The notes under the pieces: model-generated
The model's input: only the letters and a program-made list of their open reading frames with translations
Told to the model about the DNA's origin: nothing
The model's database searches: none
NCBI GenBank assembly: GCA_016284355.1
Contig: JAEEOQ010000137.1
Coordinates: 1 to 64,000 of the forward strand
Length of the DNA: 64,000 bases
Source of the DNA: Lachnospiraceae bacterium
GTDB taxonomy: Bacteria > Bacillota > Clostridia > Lachnospirales > Lachnospiraceae
Direction of reading: 5' to 3'
Shown here: positions 8,343 through 18,033 of the stretch, in pieces
Layout: every line of letters starts with the position of its first letter
Numbering within the stretch: position 1 is the first letter of the stretch
Position numbers and translations under genes: made by a program

Positions 8343-8732
8343 ATGATCGGATCTGATGCGTATAATTACATCAATGTCCTTAACAAAGCGGCTGATGCCA
8401 GCTGGATGCGTAACAGCGTGATCACAAACAACATAGCAAATGTTGACACACCTGGTTACAAACGAAAAGACGTACAGTTTGAATCTTACCTTATGGCAGC
8501 TATGACAAAGGGTGGTTCTCTTGACAAGAGAGTTGATAATATCAATCTTAATTCTCTTAACGGAACCATTTACACCGACTATGCAAACCTTTCTTACAGG
8601 CTTGACGGTAACAACGTAGATATCGATACGGAAAGCTCATACCTTGCAGAGAACCAGCTTCGTTATTATGCTTTGCTTGATTCAATGAATCAGGAATTTT
8701 CTCGTATCAAGACTGTTCTTACCAGCAAATAA
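8343..8732 (+). CDS. flgB: Flagellar basal-body rod protein FlgB
   Basis: 129 residues, with the N-terminal rod/hook signature NNIANVDTPGYKRKDV typical of FlgB. It is the proximal rod subunit, exported by the flagellar type III apparatus without a signal peptide. First gene of the flagellar locus, 11 bases before flgC, with a strong AGGAGGGG ribosome site. Confidence 0.97.
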   Translation: MIGSDAYNYINVLNKAADASWMRNSVITNNIANVDTPGYKRKDVQFESYLMAAMTKGGSLDKRVDNINLNSLNGTIYTDYANLSYRLDGNNVDIDTESSYLAENQLRYYALLDSMNQEFSRIKTVLTSK

Positions 8733-8743
8733 AGGAGGGGCTT

Positions 8744-9181
8744 ATGGCTTTATTTAATTCGCTTAATACAAGCGCAAGTGGTATGACTGCTCAAAGAGTG
8801 CGTACCGACATCATCGCGCAGAACATAGCAAACGTTAACACCACAAGAGATGAAAACGGCAATGTATACCGCCGCAAGAACGTTATCTTTGAAGAAAGAG
8901 ATGTAACAGGCTTTTCAAAGATACTTCTTCGTACCGCAGGTACTGTTGGAGACGGCGTTAAGGTCACAAAGATCTACGAAGACACGGAAAGCCCTACAAG
9001 GCTTGTTTACGATCCGTCCCATCCTGATGCAAACGAAGACGGATACGTTGAATATCCTAATGTAAACACAGTTCAGGAAATGACAGATATGATCGATGCC
9101 ACCAGGTCTTACGAGGCTAATGTTACCGCATTTAACGCCACAAAGAACATGGCCCTTAAAGCGCTCGATCTTGGCAAATAA
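8744..9181 (+). CDS. flgC: Flagellar basal-body rod protein FlgC
   Basis: 145 residues, with the N-terminal block QNIANVNTTRDENG and the C-terminal helix typical of rod proteins (EMTDMIDATRSYEANVTAFN). It is a proximal rod component assembled on FlgB/FliE. An AAAGGAGGGG site precedes the ATG. Confidence 0.97.
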   Translation: MALFNSLNTSASGMTAQRVRTDIIAQNIANVNTTRDENGNVYRRKNVIFEERDVTGFSKILLRTAGTVGDGVKVTKIYEDTESPTRLVYDPSHPDANEDGYVEYPNVNTVQEMTDMIDATRSYEANVTAFNATKNMALKALDLGK

Positions 9182-9196
9182 CCCGGAGGTTAAAAT

Positions 9197-9517
9197 ATGG
9201 ATATCAGTTCTATAATACCTGCCGTTAAGGGCGTGGAAAAAAGTTCTGCTTCTATAAAGGGCATAGTTAACCCGGATCAGGGAAAGAACGTGTCTTTTGA
9301 CTCACTTTTTACATCTGCTCTTAATATGCTTGAAGAGACAAATGCTCTTACAAATATGGCGCAGGAAGAGGCTATCAATTTTTCCATGGGATATACTGAT
9401 AATATCCACGACCTTATGGTGGCCCAGCAAAAGGCAAACCTTTCTTTGCAATATACCGTGGCTGTTCGCAATGCCGTGGTTGATGCATATAAGGAGATCA
9501 TGAATCTTCAGTTTTAA
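9197..9517 (+). CDS. fliE: Flagellar hook-basal body complex protein FliE
   Basis: 106 residues. The conserved C-terminal half includes VAQQKANLSLQYTVAVRNAV and ends AYKEIMNLQF, typical of FliE, the adaptor between the MS ring (FliF) and the rod. Preceded by CGGAGG; 31 bases before fliF. Confidence 0.95.
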   Translation: MDISSIIPAVKGVEKSSASIKGIVNPDQGKNVSFDSLFTSALNMLEETNALTNMAQEEAINFSMGYTDNIHDLMVAQQKANLSLQYTVAVRNAVVDAYKEIMNLQF

Positions 9518-9548
9518 TATATTTTTTTAGTTAGGAGAAGTACAGGGC

Positions 9549-11153
9549 ATGGATGCGATCGTGCAAAGGCTCAGAGCCATACTAGCTAAGATACTTGAAT
9601 TTTGGAATAAGTTTAACACTAAGCAGAAAGTGATACTCATCTCGGTAGTGTCGGGTATCGTTCTGCTTATTGTTGTACTCAGCTTTATCCTTACAAGGCC
9701 TGAGATGGAAACGCTTTATATAGCAAGCAACCCTTCAGAGGCCAGCAAGATCATCACATACCTTGACAACAACGGTATAAAGCACAAAGTATCAAAAGAT
9801 GCGACTACCATTATGGTAGATAAAAGAGATTATTCAAAGGCACTTCTTGCTCTTGGTGACAACGGCATTCCTGCTATGGGAATGACCCTTGAGGAACTGT
9901 TTAACAACTCTTTCTCAACTACAGAGAGTGAAAAGAAGCTGAAAGCAAATATATATAAGCAGGACTGGCTGCGTAACGCCCTCATCGGTATGGAACACGT
10001 ATCCGATGCGGTTGTTTCAATATCAGAGCCTGACACGGGCAACACGATTTTTGATGAAGGCGAAGAAACATCGGTCAGCGTTATCCTTACAGTAGATTCT
10101 GACTTTAGGAGCGAAGCGGCAAAGACCATAGCAAATATCCTTGCAGGTGCCGTTGGCAATAAAACCACAGATAACATCAAGATCTCTGACCAGAACGGAA
10201 CACTCCTGTTTTCACAGTCTGAAGACCTTCTTAACGGAAATGTGGGCTCGATGCTTGAGTACCAGCAGGATGTTTCAAACATCAAGGTCGAGGCTCTTTA
10301 CAAACTCCTTGTGGGTATTCCTTCTTACGATGATGCAAGGATTGTTCCAAACTTCGTATTTGATATGGATCAGATGACGGAGTGCTACGAAGAATACACA
10401 GTAGCAGAAGGCAACGAACAGGGTTATCTTTCCCACAACTACGTATACGAGGCTATAAATGCCCTTGGAAGCGGCGGAACGCCGGGTACCGATTCAAACG
10501 ACGAGACAGACTACATGATCGAAAGTACCGCTGCAGAAGGCGCAAGTGTTAATATAAACGAAAACGACTATCTGCCAAACAAGCGTGTCACTAACCTTGT
10601 TAAGGCGGTTGGAGCCATAAAGAGCGACAGTTCGTCTATTGCCATCAACCTTATCTCTTATAAAAAGTTTGATGAGGCTGAGCTTAAAGCAAGCGGACAG
10701 CTTGACGACAAAACCTTTGACCAGTTTATTACGGAAAACAACACGGTTAATTCCCTTGATGTTACGGATGAGGTATACAACCTTGTAGCACAGGCTACAG
10801 GCATAAGCAGAAACAGTATACAGATCCTTGCCTGGGAAGTACCTATTTTCCAGCCTATCGTAAAGAAGGGCTTCACATGGTCAGACTGGCTGATGATAGC
10901 TCTTGCAGTACTTATTGTTGGTATACTTATCTTTGTACTTATCAAAGGTTCAACACCTGTTGAGATTACAGACATCGAGCCTGAGCTTTCGGTTGAACAG
11001 CTCCTTGCTACGACCAAAGAGAACCAGAGTCTTGATGATATCGAATTCTCCGATAAGTCAGAGACCAGAAAACTTATTGAAAAATTTGTTGATGAAAATC
11101 CGGAAGCAGTTGCCTCGCTTCTTCGCAACTGGCTTCAGGATGACTGGGGCTAG
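9549..11153 (+). CDS. fliF: Flagellar MS-ring protein FliF
   Basis: 534 residues. Transmembrane helix 1 is at about 27-47 and helix 2 at about 444-466, enclosing the YscJ/FliF ring-building domains. The cytoplasmic C-terminus ends ENPEAVASLLRNWLQDDWG, the segment that binds FliG. FliF forms the inner-membrane ring on which the rotor and export gate assemble. Ribosome site TTAGGAG precedes the ATG by about 10 bases. Confidence 0.96.
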   Translation: MDAIVQRLRAILAKILEFWNKFNTKQKVILISVVSGIVLLIVVLSFILTRPEMETLYIASNPSEASKIITYLDNNGIKHKVSKDATTIMVDKRDYSKALLALGDNGIPAMGMTLEELFNNSFSTTESEKKLKANIYKQDWLRNALIGMEHVSDAVVSISEPDTGNTIFDEGEETSVSVILTVDSDFRSEAAKTIANILAGAVGNKTTDNIKISDQNGTLLFSQSEDLLNGNVGSMLEYQQDVSNIKVEALYKLLVGIPSYDDARIVPNFVFDMDQMTECYEEYTVAEGNEQGYLSHNYVYEAINALGSGGTPGTDSNDETDYMIESTAAEGASVNINENDYLPNKRVTNLVKAVGAIKSDSSSIAINLISYKKFDEAELKASGQLDDKTFDQFITENNTVNSLDVTDEVYNLVAQATGISRNSIQILAWEVPIFQPIVKKGFTWSDWLMIALAVLIVGILIFVLIKGSTPVEITDIEPELSVEQLLATTKENQSLDDIEFSDKSETRKLIEKFVDENPEAVASLLRNWLQDDWG

Positions 11154-11203
11154 GTATAAGGCTTGCCTTACCTGCCCTTAGCTTCTAAGAAAGGAGCGTT
11201 AAC

Positions 11204-12217
11204 ATGCCTAAATCAATTTCAGAATACAAAGGAGTGGAAAAAGCTTCGATCCTTCTTATTGCCCTTGGGCCTGAGAAGTCTTCCCAGATCTTTAAGCATC
11301 TTAAGGATGAGGAGATCGAGCAGCTTACACTTGAGATCGCAAACACAAGAAGTGTTTCTCCTGAGATAAAAGACGAAGTCCTTGACGAGTTCTACGACAT
11401 CTGTCTTGCTCAGCAGTACATTTCAGAGGGTGGTATCAACTACGCAAAAGACCTTCTTGAAAAGGCTCTCGGCCCTGAAAGAGCGCAGGGCGTTATCGGA
11501 AAGCTTACCGCTTCCCTTCAGGTTCGTCCTTTCGAGTTTGTGCGTAAGACAGATGCAGGTCAGCTGCTTAATTTTATTCAAGACGAGCACCCGCAGACTA
11601 TTGCCCTCATTCTTTCCTACCTTCCGCCTGCACAGTCGGCTGCGGTTATTTCATCACTTCCGCCGGATAAGCAGAGCGATGTTGCAAAGCGTATTGCCCA
11701 GATGGACAGAACAAGTCCTGACGTTATCAAAGAGGTGGAGAACGTTTTGGAAAAGAAGCTTAATTCACTTGTTAATCAGGATTACACCATTGTCGGCGGT
11801 GTTGATGCTATCGTAGAGATCTTAAATACCGTAGACCGTGGTACAGAAAAGCATATCATGGAAAACCTGGAGATCGAAGAGCCGGAGCTTGCCGACGAGA
11901 TCAGAAGAAAGATGTTCGTATTCGAGGATATCTTGTCGCTTGACGATAAGTCTATCCAGAGAGTTCTCCGTGAGGTTGACAACAACGACCTTGCTGTTGC
12001 TCTTAAGAGTGCCAATGAAGATGTTCAGACCGCTATATTCAACAACCTTTCAAAGCGTCTTGCTACTATGATCAGAGAGGATATGGAATTTATGGGTCCT
12101 GTTCGTCTTAAGGATGTTGAGGAAGCACAGCAGAAGATCGTTAATATCATACGTAAACTTGAAGATTCTGCTGAGATCATCATTTCACGAGGCGGAGGAG
12201 ATGAGATAGTTGTATAA
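11204..12217 (+). CDS. fliG: Flagellar motor switch protein FliG
   Basis: 337 residues, the usual length. N, middle and C domains are present; the middle-domain EHPQ motif is seen in DEHPQTIALILSYLPP, and the C-terminal torque helix holds the charged residues that contact MotA. FliG links FliF to FliM and sets rotation direction. Its end overlaps the TTG start of fliH by eight bases, suggesting translational coupling. Confidence 0.97.
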   Translation: MPKSISEYKGVEKASILLIALGPEKSSQIFKHLKDEEIEQLTLEIANTRSVSPEIKDEVLDEFYDICLAQQYISEGGINYAKDLLEKALGPERAQGVIGKLTASLQVRPFEFVRKTDAGQLLNFIQDEHPQTIALILSYLPPAQSAAVISSLPPDKQSDVAKRIAQMDRTSPDVIKEVENVLEKKLNSLVNQDYTIVGGVDAIVEILNTVDRGTEKHIMENLEIEEPELADEIRRKMFVFEDILSLDDKSIQRVLREVDNNDLAVALKSANEDVQTAIFNNLSKRLATMIREDMEFMGPVRLKDVEEAQQKIVNIIRKLEDSAEIIISRGGGDEIVV

Positions 12218-12989
12218 TATCATCAAAGGCATGCGCACCAGTCAGTCTGATGAGCATGAGATCATCGATTCCAATGAAAGAAGCCAGCAGTTTATAGCAG
12301 GACTGCATGCAGATAAGATAAACGATGTGGGGGGCAGTGAAGATGCGCCTTCAGGCCCTGTTATAAAAAATATATTGCCTCCTGAGGTTGAAAGAGCCAT
12401 AAAAGAACAGGCAGGCAAGATCCTTGAACATGCCAAAGAAGAAGAAAGGCATATCAAGGAACAGGCTTTAAAAGAAGCCAAGATCCAAAAAAAGAAGATT
12501 CTTGATGACGCCAGAGAGGAAGGCTACAAAGACGGCTATAACTCAGGTATCGAAGAACTTCAGCTTAAGGAAGCGGAGCTTCTTGAACGTATGCATCGCA
12601 ATCAGGCCGAATATGAGGAGCTTGTAGACGACCTTGAACCGGCATTTGCGGGGCTTATTGTTAAATATGTTGAAAAGCTTACGGGGGTAGTCCTTGAAGA
12701 TAAGATCCCCATTATCGGCTATCTTATGCGAAGAGCCATTATGGATGCCAACCCAAGTAAGCACTATTATATAAGGGTGTCTCCTGAGGATATGGAAGAT
12801 GCCATGAAAGAAGAAGAAGAGCTTAAAAGCATTATTGATGTCAAGGCAGAACTTGAGATAATCGAAGACGCAACTCTTTCCCGTGGCGACTGCCATGTGG
12901 AGATGGATTCCTGCGTTGTGGATTCGGGGCTTGGGGTTCGAATGGAAATATTAAAAGAGAATCTCAAACTGCTTGTTGAAGAGGAGTAG
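12210..12989 (+). CDS. fliH: Flagellar export ATPase regulator FliH
   Basis: 259 residues, rich in charged helices (EHAKEEERHIKEQALKEA and following), with a C-terminal FliH/HrpE domain. It binds FliI and controls its ATPase at the export gate. The start chosen is TTG at 12210, nine bases after GGAGGAG inside the end of fliG. The next ATG (12231) has no Shine-Dalgarno, so TTG is preferred. Confidence 0.88.
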   Translation: MYNIIKGMRTSQSDEHEIIDSNERSQQFIAGLHADKINDVGGSEDAPSGPVIKNILPPEVERAIKEQAGKILEHAKEEERHIKEQALKEAKIQKKKILDDAREEGYKDGYNSGIEELQLKEAELLERMHRNQAEYEELVDDLEPAFAGLIVKYVEKLTGVVLEDKIPIIGYLMRRAIMDANPSKHYYIRVSPEDMEDAMKEEEELKSIIDVKAELEIIEDATLSRGDCHVEMDSCVVDSGLGVRMEILKENLKLLVEEE

Positions 12990-12993
12990 CTTT

Positions 12994-14322
12994 ATGGCGC
13001 AAGTTTCTCTTGATAAATATTATAAGCTGCTTGATCTGCGCTTTACCAGAAGTTATGGTAAAGTGACAAAGCTTGTGGGTCTTACCATAGAGTCTCTTGG
13101 CCCTGTGGCAAGTCTTAACGACCTTTGTATCATTTATTCAAAGGACAGACAGACAAAGATATACGCAGAAGTCGTAGGCTTTAGAGATGATGTTAATCTC
13201 CTTATGCCTTACGGCAATGTGGAAGGCATTAGTGTGGGGAGCCTCGTGGAATCTACCGGAGCTCCTTTTCGCGTTTCCGTAGGCAAAGATATACTCGGAA
13301 AGACCTTAGACGGCCTTGGAAGACCGATAGACCCTTCCAACTACTTTGAAGGGACCGCATTTTACAATGTTGAGGCCATGCCGCCCGATCCGCTTAAAAG
13401 AAAGATAATCAGTGAGGTACTGCCTCTTGGAGTTAAAGCGGTAGACGGACTTATTACTATAGGTAAGGGTCAGCGTATCGGTATTTTTGCAGGCTCCGGT
13501 GTTGGTAAAAGTACGCTTCTTGGTATGTTTGCAAGAAACACAAAGGCCGATATCAACGTTATCGCCCTTATCGGCGAGCGTGGCCGTGAGGTAAGAGAGT
13601 TTATCGAAAGAGACCTTGGACCTGAAGGTATGGCGCGTTCTGTGGTGGTTGTGGCTACGTCAGACCAGCCTGCCCTCATTCGAAAAAAGGCAGCTAAGAC
13701 GGCTACTGCCATTGCTGAATACTTTAGAGACCAGGGAAAAGATGTGCTTCTTATGATGGACTCGCTTACACGTTTTTCTATGGCACAGCGTGAGATTGGC
13801 CTTGCTTCAGGCGAGCCTCCTGTTACAAGAGGTTATCCGCCAAGCGTTTACTCTGAGATGCCAAAGCTCTTAGAGCGTGCCGGTTTTGATGATAAAGGCT
13901 CAATAACAGGCCTTTATACCGTTCTTGTAGACGGCGATGATTTTAACGAGCCTATAACAGATACCGCCCGAGGTATCCTTGACGGACACATTGTTTTAAA
14001 CAGAGCTTTAGCGCAGCGTAACCATTACCCTGCCATAGATGTTCTTGCAAGCATTTCAAGATGTATGTCTGCTGTGGCGCAGCCTTACCATAAGCGCCTT
14101 GCGGGCAGGTTCAAACAGGTAATGAGTACCTACAACGAGGCTGAAGATCTTATAAATATCGGTGCCTACAAAAACGGTGCCAACAAAGACATAGACTATG
14201 CTATAAAGAAAATAGGCGAGATCAACGATTTCCTTATGCAGGAAACCACTGAAAAGGTTGAGTTTGACACGGTTATCGAATCTCTCGCAAACATTTTCCC
14301 GGAGGTTAAGGGAGAAGATTAA
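12994..14322 (+). CDS. fliI: Flagellum-specific ATPase FliI
   Basis: 442 residues from the ATG at 12994, chosen because GAGGAG at 12981-12986 fits it. An in-frame TTG upstream (12973) would overlap fliH and lacks a ribosome site. Walker A is GSGVGKST (167-174), Walker B is DVLLMMDSLTRF, and the family block GEPPVTRGYPPSVYS follows. FliI is the hexameric F1-like ATPase that feeds substrates to the flagellar type III gate. Confidence 0.97.
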   Translation: MAQVSLDKYYKLLDLRFTRSYGKVTKLVGLTIESLGPVASLNDLCIIYSKDRQTKIYAEVVGFRDDVNLLMPYGNVEGISVGSLVESTGAPFRVSVGKDILGKTLDGLGRPIDPSNYFEGTAFYNVEAMPPDPLKRKIISEVLPLGVKAVDGLITIGKGQRIGIFAGSGVGKSTLLGMFARNTKADINVIALIGERGREVREFIERDLGPEGMARSVVVVATSDQPALIRKKAAKTATAIAEYFRDQGKDVLLMMDSLTRFSMAQREIGLASGEPPVTRGYPPSVYSEMPKLLERAGFDDKGSITGLYTVLVDGDDFNEPITDTARGILDGHIVLNRALAQRNHYPAIDVLASISRCMSAVAQPYHKRLAGRFKQVMSTYNEAEDLINIGAYKNGANKDIDYAIKKIGEINDFLMQETTEKVEFDTVIESLANIFPEVKGED

Positions 14323-14789
14323 TGGCAAGGTTTGTTTATAAGCTGCAAAATGTGTTAAATCTTAAAGAAAGACTTGAAGAGCAGCAAAAGATCGCATTTG
14401 CGGAAGCTGAAAGCAAAAGAGACGAAGAGATGTTTAAGCTTCAGTCTTACAGAAAGAAAAGAGAAGATATCATGGAGTCTCTTAAAGAGGCCTCTATGGG
14501 AAATCTTTCGGTTACTGAGCTAAGACATCTAAATAATGACGTAAAAACAACCGATATGCTTATTGCAAACCAGGAGAAAGCGGCCTGGAAGGCTGAAGAA
14601 GAAGTGGAGCGTCAAAGAACCCTTCTTGCTGATGCGGTAAAAGAAAGAAAGATTCACGAAAAACTTAGAGAAAAGGCTTTTGAAAACTTCCTTAAGGAAG
14701 AAGAAGCCAAAGAAAAAACCTCGATAGACGAGCTGGTCTCTGCCAGATACGCCAGAGGAGAAGGAGGAATGACTGATGGCGAAGAATAA
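14322..14789 (+). CDS. fliJ: Flagellar export chaperone FliJ
   Basis: 155 residues, almost wholly coiled coil with KLQNVLNLKERLEEQQKIA at the N-terminus, the FliJ pattern. FliJ is the stalk of the FliHI ATPase complex. The start overlaps the fliI stop by one base (TAATG) and the end overlaps the next gene by 14 bases. Confidence 0.9.
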   Translation: MARFVYKLQNVLNLKERLEEQQKIAFAEAESKRDEEMFKLQSYRKKREDIMESLKEASMGNLSVTELRHLNNDVKTTDMLIANQEKAAWKAEEEVERQRTLLADAVKERKIHEKLREKAFENFLKEEEAKEKTSIDELVSARYARGEGGMTDGEE

Positions 14790-15531
14790 AGAAGAAAAGC
14801 CTGAGGGCGAAGAGAGTGCCCTTGGTAAGATAGTCACAACGTTGTTTGTTATCCTCTTTATCATCATCTGGCTTGCTATTTTTGCGGTACTTATCAAATT
14901 TGATGTGGGTGGTTTTGGAAGTACGGTACTTAGACCTATACTTCGAGACGTTCCCGTTATCAATAAAATATTGCCGGAAGTTTCAGACGAAGAGCTTGCA
15001 GAGGAAAATAACTATCCTTACCGCAACCTTACGGAGGCAATGAAACGAATAGAAGAGCTTGAAGCTATGGTTTCTTCCATGTCTGAAGAAAGTGACGGAG
15101 ATACAAACAAGATATCCGAACTTCAAAACGAGATCGAAAGACTCAAAGAATTTGAAGATAAGCAGCTTGCCTTTGAAAAGAGAGTCTACGAGTTTGATAA
15201 AAACGTGGTCTTTGCAGATCAGGCGCCGGGGCTTGAAGCCTACAAGCAGTATTACGAAGAGATAAGCCCTGAAAATGCAGAAGAGATCTACAGGCAGGTT
15301 GTGCAGCAGATACAGGCTGATAAGCGAATACAGGAGCAGGCAGCCATGTATAAGAGCATGAAGCCAAAGAATGCGGCAAAGATCCTTTCTGAGATGACAG
15401 GTGACCTTGATCTTGTAGCCAAGATCCTTATGAACATGAAGACAAAAGAAGCAGGCGCCATCCTTGCAGAGATGGAGGCCGATATGGCGGCTAAGATCAC
15501 CAAAAAGATATCTGTTATGAACCTTGATTAG
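14776..15531 (+). CDS. MotE-like (YlxF position) membrane protein with MgtE-N-type domain
   Basis: 251 residues. A single transmembrane helix (about 20-42) is followed by a coiled coil (about 80-140) and a C-terminal domain containing YKSMKPKNAAKILSEMTGDL, a pattern shared by the MgtE intracellular N domain and the FliG middle domain. In Bacillus ylxF occupies this exact position, and MotE-type proteins act as stator or switch-assembly helpers. GGAGG nine bases before the ATG fixes the start. The precise role here is inferred from position and domain only. Confidence 0.75.
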   Translation: MAKNKEEKPEGEESALGKIVTTLFVILFIIIWLAIFAVLIKFDVGGFGSTVLRPILRDVPVINKILPEVSDEELAEENNYPYRNLTEAMKRIEELEAMVSSMSEESDGDTNKISELQNEIERLKEFEDKQLAFEKRVYEFDKNVVFADQAPGLEAYKQYYEEISPENAEEIYRQVVQQIQADKRIQEQAAMYKSMKPKNAAKILSEMTGDLDLVAKILMNMKTKEAGAILAEMEADMAAKITKKISVMNLD

Positions 15532-15568
15532 GTTACAAAAATAACAAAAAATTTTCTTTAAAAATAAC

Positions 15569-15596
15569 TCAAGTAATCTTTTATATAAGCCGAAAT
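15569..15596 (+). promoter_or_regulatory. Candidate sigma-28 promoter before fliK
   Basis: TCAA (15569-15572), 16 bases, then GCCGAAAT (15589-15596), close to the sigma-28 consensus TAAA-N15-GCCGATAA. The hairpin terminator at 15597-15635 begins immediately after it, so such a transcript would start within the hairpin and escape termination. Weak evidence. Confidence 0.25.
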
Positions 15597-15635
15597 ATAT
15601 GTCAGGGAGATGAAATATTTCCCTGACATATTTTT
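15597..15635 (+). terminator. Intrinsic terminator inside the flagellar locus
   Basis: A perfect 12-bp stem (ATATGTCAGGGA 15597-15608 with 15620-15631), 11-base loop and a T-run at 15631-15635. It separates fliJ/motE-like from fliK, so downstream genes need read-through or a new promoter. Confidence 0.85.
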
Positions 15636-15687
15636 GCTTTTAGAGCAAAAGCGCACATTGTTAACTGAATAAAGAAGGAGGCGTAAA

Positions 15688-17088
15688 ATGACTCGAAATG
15701 TTATGACTCAAATGGTAAGCACAGACGTGCGGGTATCATTTGGAAGCGTCAGAGCTTCTGGAAAGCTTTCGGATGCATCGTTTAAAGATGCGGTAAATAA
15801 TTCCGTGAAGAAAGACGCAGGCGCAAAAGAGGTCACTGACAAAAATGTCAAAGCTAAAGATGCCGGGACAGAGCAGCCAAAGAGCGTGGGTAAACCTGTA
15901 AATGACAGTAACGCAAACAAAGCTGAAAGCACCAAAGCTACGGACGTTAAACCTGAAGAAACTGCAGTGACAGCCGATATCCCAAATGATGAAGATCTTA
16001 AAGAAGTCATGGAAGAGCTCGCAGGGATCATGATGCAGTTTGCAAACGAACTTGCAAATGAAGTACTTGATGTTCCTGTAAATGAGATCACAGACTGGCT
16101 TCAGGGAAAGAATCTTGAACTTGTGGATCTGCTTTCAAAAGATACCAACTACAAGATGCTGCTTGATTTTACCGGAATGAACGACATTAGCGGACTTCTT
16201 ACAAACGAAGATGCATTCCTCATGATGACCGAGATTGATGTGAAGGTTGAAAGCCTTTATCAGTTTATAGGAATTCCTGAAGATCAGAGTTTTGTAAATG
16301 ACTTCATTGACAGGTTTAAAGGACTTGAAGAATTCTTCCCTGTAACATTTAAACCGCTTGAACTTAACGAAGTTAAGATCGAGACCGAAAAGAACGATGA
16401 AAATGCTTTAGAACTTGTCGATACAGGTAAAAATGAAGCCCCTGTGGAAGTAACGGTAGAGGCGCAAAGCGAGACAGAAACCAAAGCTGAGACAGGCGAT
16501 AAGGAAGAAGAAAATCTTCACGTATCACACTCACATGAAAATGTAAGTTTTAATTCTTTCTTTGAAAAGCTTTCAGATGCAGTTAATAAGCTATCTGGCG
16601 CTAAAGAGATGATGCAGTATTCGGATGGATTTAATAACTTTGAGATCTTAGATCAGGTTATGGACCATATCAAAACAGATATCACTCCTGAAAGCACCAC
16701 GATGGAATTTATGCTTAACCCTGAAAGCCTCGGAAGAGTAGCTGTTTCAGTAACCGATAAAAACGGTAACATGACAGCAAGGATCTCTTGTGAGAACCAG
16801 GTGGCAAAAGAAAATCTTGAAGCACAGCTTACCACATTAAAACAGACCTTCGAAGAGCAGGGCCTTAAAGTTGAATCCGTTGAGATCAATGTTTCAGACT
16901 TTAACTTTACAAGAGATGAAGAAGAAGGAAAGAACAACGGTCAGGAAGAAAAGAAGAAGAGCAGAAGAACTCTTACTTTAGACGAGATCAATGCCAAGGT
17001 GGACGGAATCGAAGGACAGGAAGAAGAAATGCAGACAAGACGAATCGATCCGAGACTCTACGGATACAGAGTGGATTACTTCGGATAA
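15688..17088 (+). CDS. fliK: Flagellar hook-length control protein FliK
   Basis: 466 residues. The N-terminal part is low complexity and charged, as usual for the molecular ruler region. The conserved C-terminal hook-control domain contains EFMLNPESLGRVAVSV and the following ENLEAQLTTLKQTFEEQGL. FliK sets hook length and triggers FlhB to switch export from hook to filament substrates. A strong AAGGAGG precedes the ATG. FlhB, its partner, is at 26973. Confidence 0.92.
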   Translation: MTRNVMTQMVSTDVRVSFGSVRASGKLSDASFKDAVNNSVKKDAGAKEVTDKNVKAKDAGTEQPKSVGKPVNDSNANKAESTKATDVKPEETAVTADIPNDEDLKEVMEELAGIMMQFANELANEVLDVPVNEITDWLQGKNLELVDLLSKDTNYKMLLDFTGMNDISGLLTNEDAFLMMTEIDVKVESLYQFIGIPEDQSFVNDFIDRFKGLEEFFPVTFKPLELNEVKIETEKNDENALELVDTGKNEAPVEVTVEAQSETETKAETGDKEEENLHVSHSHENVSFNSFFEKLSDAVNKLSGAKEMMQYSDGFNNFEILDQVMDHIKTDITPESTTMEFMLNPESLGRVAVSVTDKNGNMTARISCENQVAKENLEAQLTTLKQTFEEQGLKVESVEINVSDFNFTRDEEEGKNNGQEEKKKSRRTLTLDEINAKVDGIEGQEEEMQTRRIDPRLYGYRVDYFG

Positions 17089-17103
17089 CGAAAGGAAAAA
17101 TGT

Positions 17104-17589
17104 ATGGAAATAGGAGATAAAACATTTAAGTATACGGCTGATGTAACAAACGGTATTTTAAATCAGCAGTCAAATGAAGATAAAAAGACCAAAACAGCCG
17201 CCGAAATGAACTCCCTGGGTAAGGATACATTTTTAACATTACTTGTCACACAGATGCAAAATCAGGACCCGCTTGAGCCTACAAAGGATACTGAATGGGT
17301 ATCACAGCTTGCTACATATTCTTCACTTGAAGAGATGCAGAATATGAACAGGACACTTACCAACTCACAGGCACTTAACCTTGTGGGACAGACAGTTATC
17401 ATTCAGACTAAAGACGCTGCAGGTGACTACAAGACAGTTACAGGCGAAGTTGATTTTGTAAACATCAAGGATAACAAAGCGATGCTTTCAGTAGGCGGAA
17501 CGCTTTATTCCATGGAAGAAGTCGTATCTATTGTGGATAAGACTTACATCGAAAACGAAGAAGCTAAAAAGAGTGAGGAGGAAGGCTGA
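17104..17589 (+). CDS. flgD: Flagellar hook assembly scaffold FlgD
   Basis: 161 residues. The N-terminal FlgD block is intact: LGKDTFLTLLVTQMQNQDPL, then EWVSQLATYSSLEEMQ. FlgD caps the growing hook. At 161 residues it is a short FlgD, without the large hook-cap domain of the Gram-negative proteins. It is translationally coupled to the next gene (TGATG overlap). Confidence 0.93.
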   Translation: MEIGDKTFKYTADVTNGILNQQSNEDKKTKTAAEMNSLGKDTFLTLLVTQMQNQDPLEPTKDTEWVSQLATYSSLEEMQNMNRTLTNSQALNLVGQTVIIQTKDAAGDYKTVTGEVDFVNIKDNKAMLSVGGTLYSMEEVVSIVDKTYIENEEAKKSEEEG

Positions 17590-17981
17590 TGACAAACGTT
17601 AATCGCGGATTTGGTTCAATCGAACAGGTCCAGGGTCAGTTTTTAAAACAAAAGCCCGTTAGCAAGCCTGATGCCAAACTTAACGGAAAAAGCTTTGATC
17701 AGATCCTCGCAGAAAAAAGCGAACAGTCTTATGGCGAGCTTAAGTTTTCGAAACATGCAAGCGAAAGGCTTGTAAGTCGAAATATCGACCTTTCAAAGGG
17801 TCAGATGGAAAGACTTCAGGGCGGCACAGAACGTGCAAGAGCCAAAGGAATAAATGAATCCCTTGTTGTGGTTGACAATCTTGCATTTATAGTAAATGTT
17901 AAGAACAACACCGTTGTTACGGCAGTCGGTGAAAGTGATGACAAGATCTTTACCAATATAGACGGAGCAGTAATAGCCTAA
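17589..17981 (+). CDS. Flagellar operon protein, TIGR02530 family
   Basis: 130 residues. The central block FSKHASERLVSRNIDLSKGQ and the C-terminal LVVVDNLAFIVNVKNNTVVT match the TIGR02530 flagellar operon family found between flgD and flgE in Firmicutes. Function unknown; position suggests a role in hook assembly or export. It overlaps the flgD stop, so the two are probably made in equal amounts. No membrane segment or signal peptide. Confidence 0.82.
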   Translation: MTNVNRGFGSIEQVQGQFLKQKPVSKPDAKLNGKSFDQILAEKSEQSYGELKFSKHASERLVSRNIDLSKGQMERLQGGTERARAKGINESLVVVDNLAFIVNVKNNTVVTAVGESDDKIFTNIDGAVIA

Positions 17982-18033
17982 GCCGGACCTTTATGGAGGC
18001 TTAGAAGTTCCCGACTGACAGAAGGAACTACAT

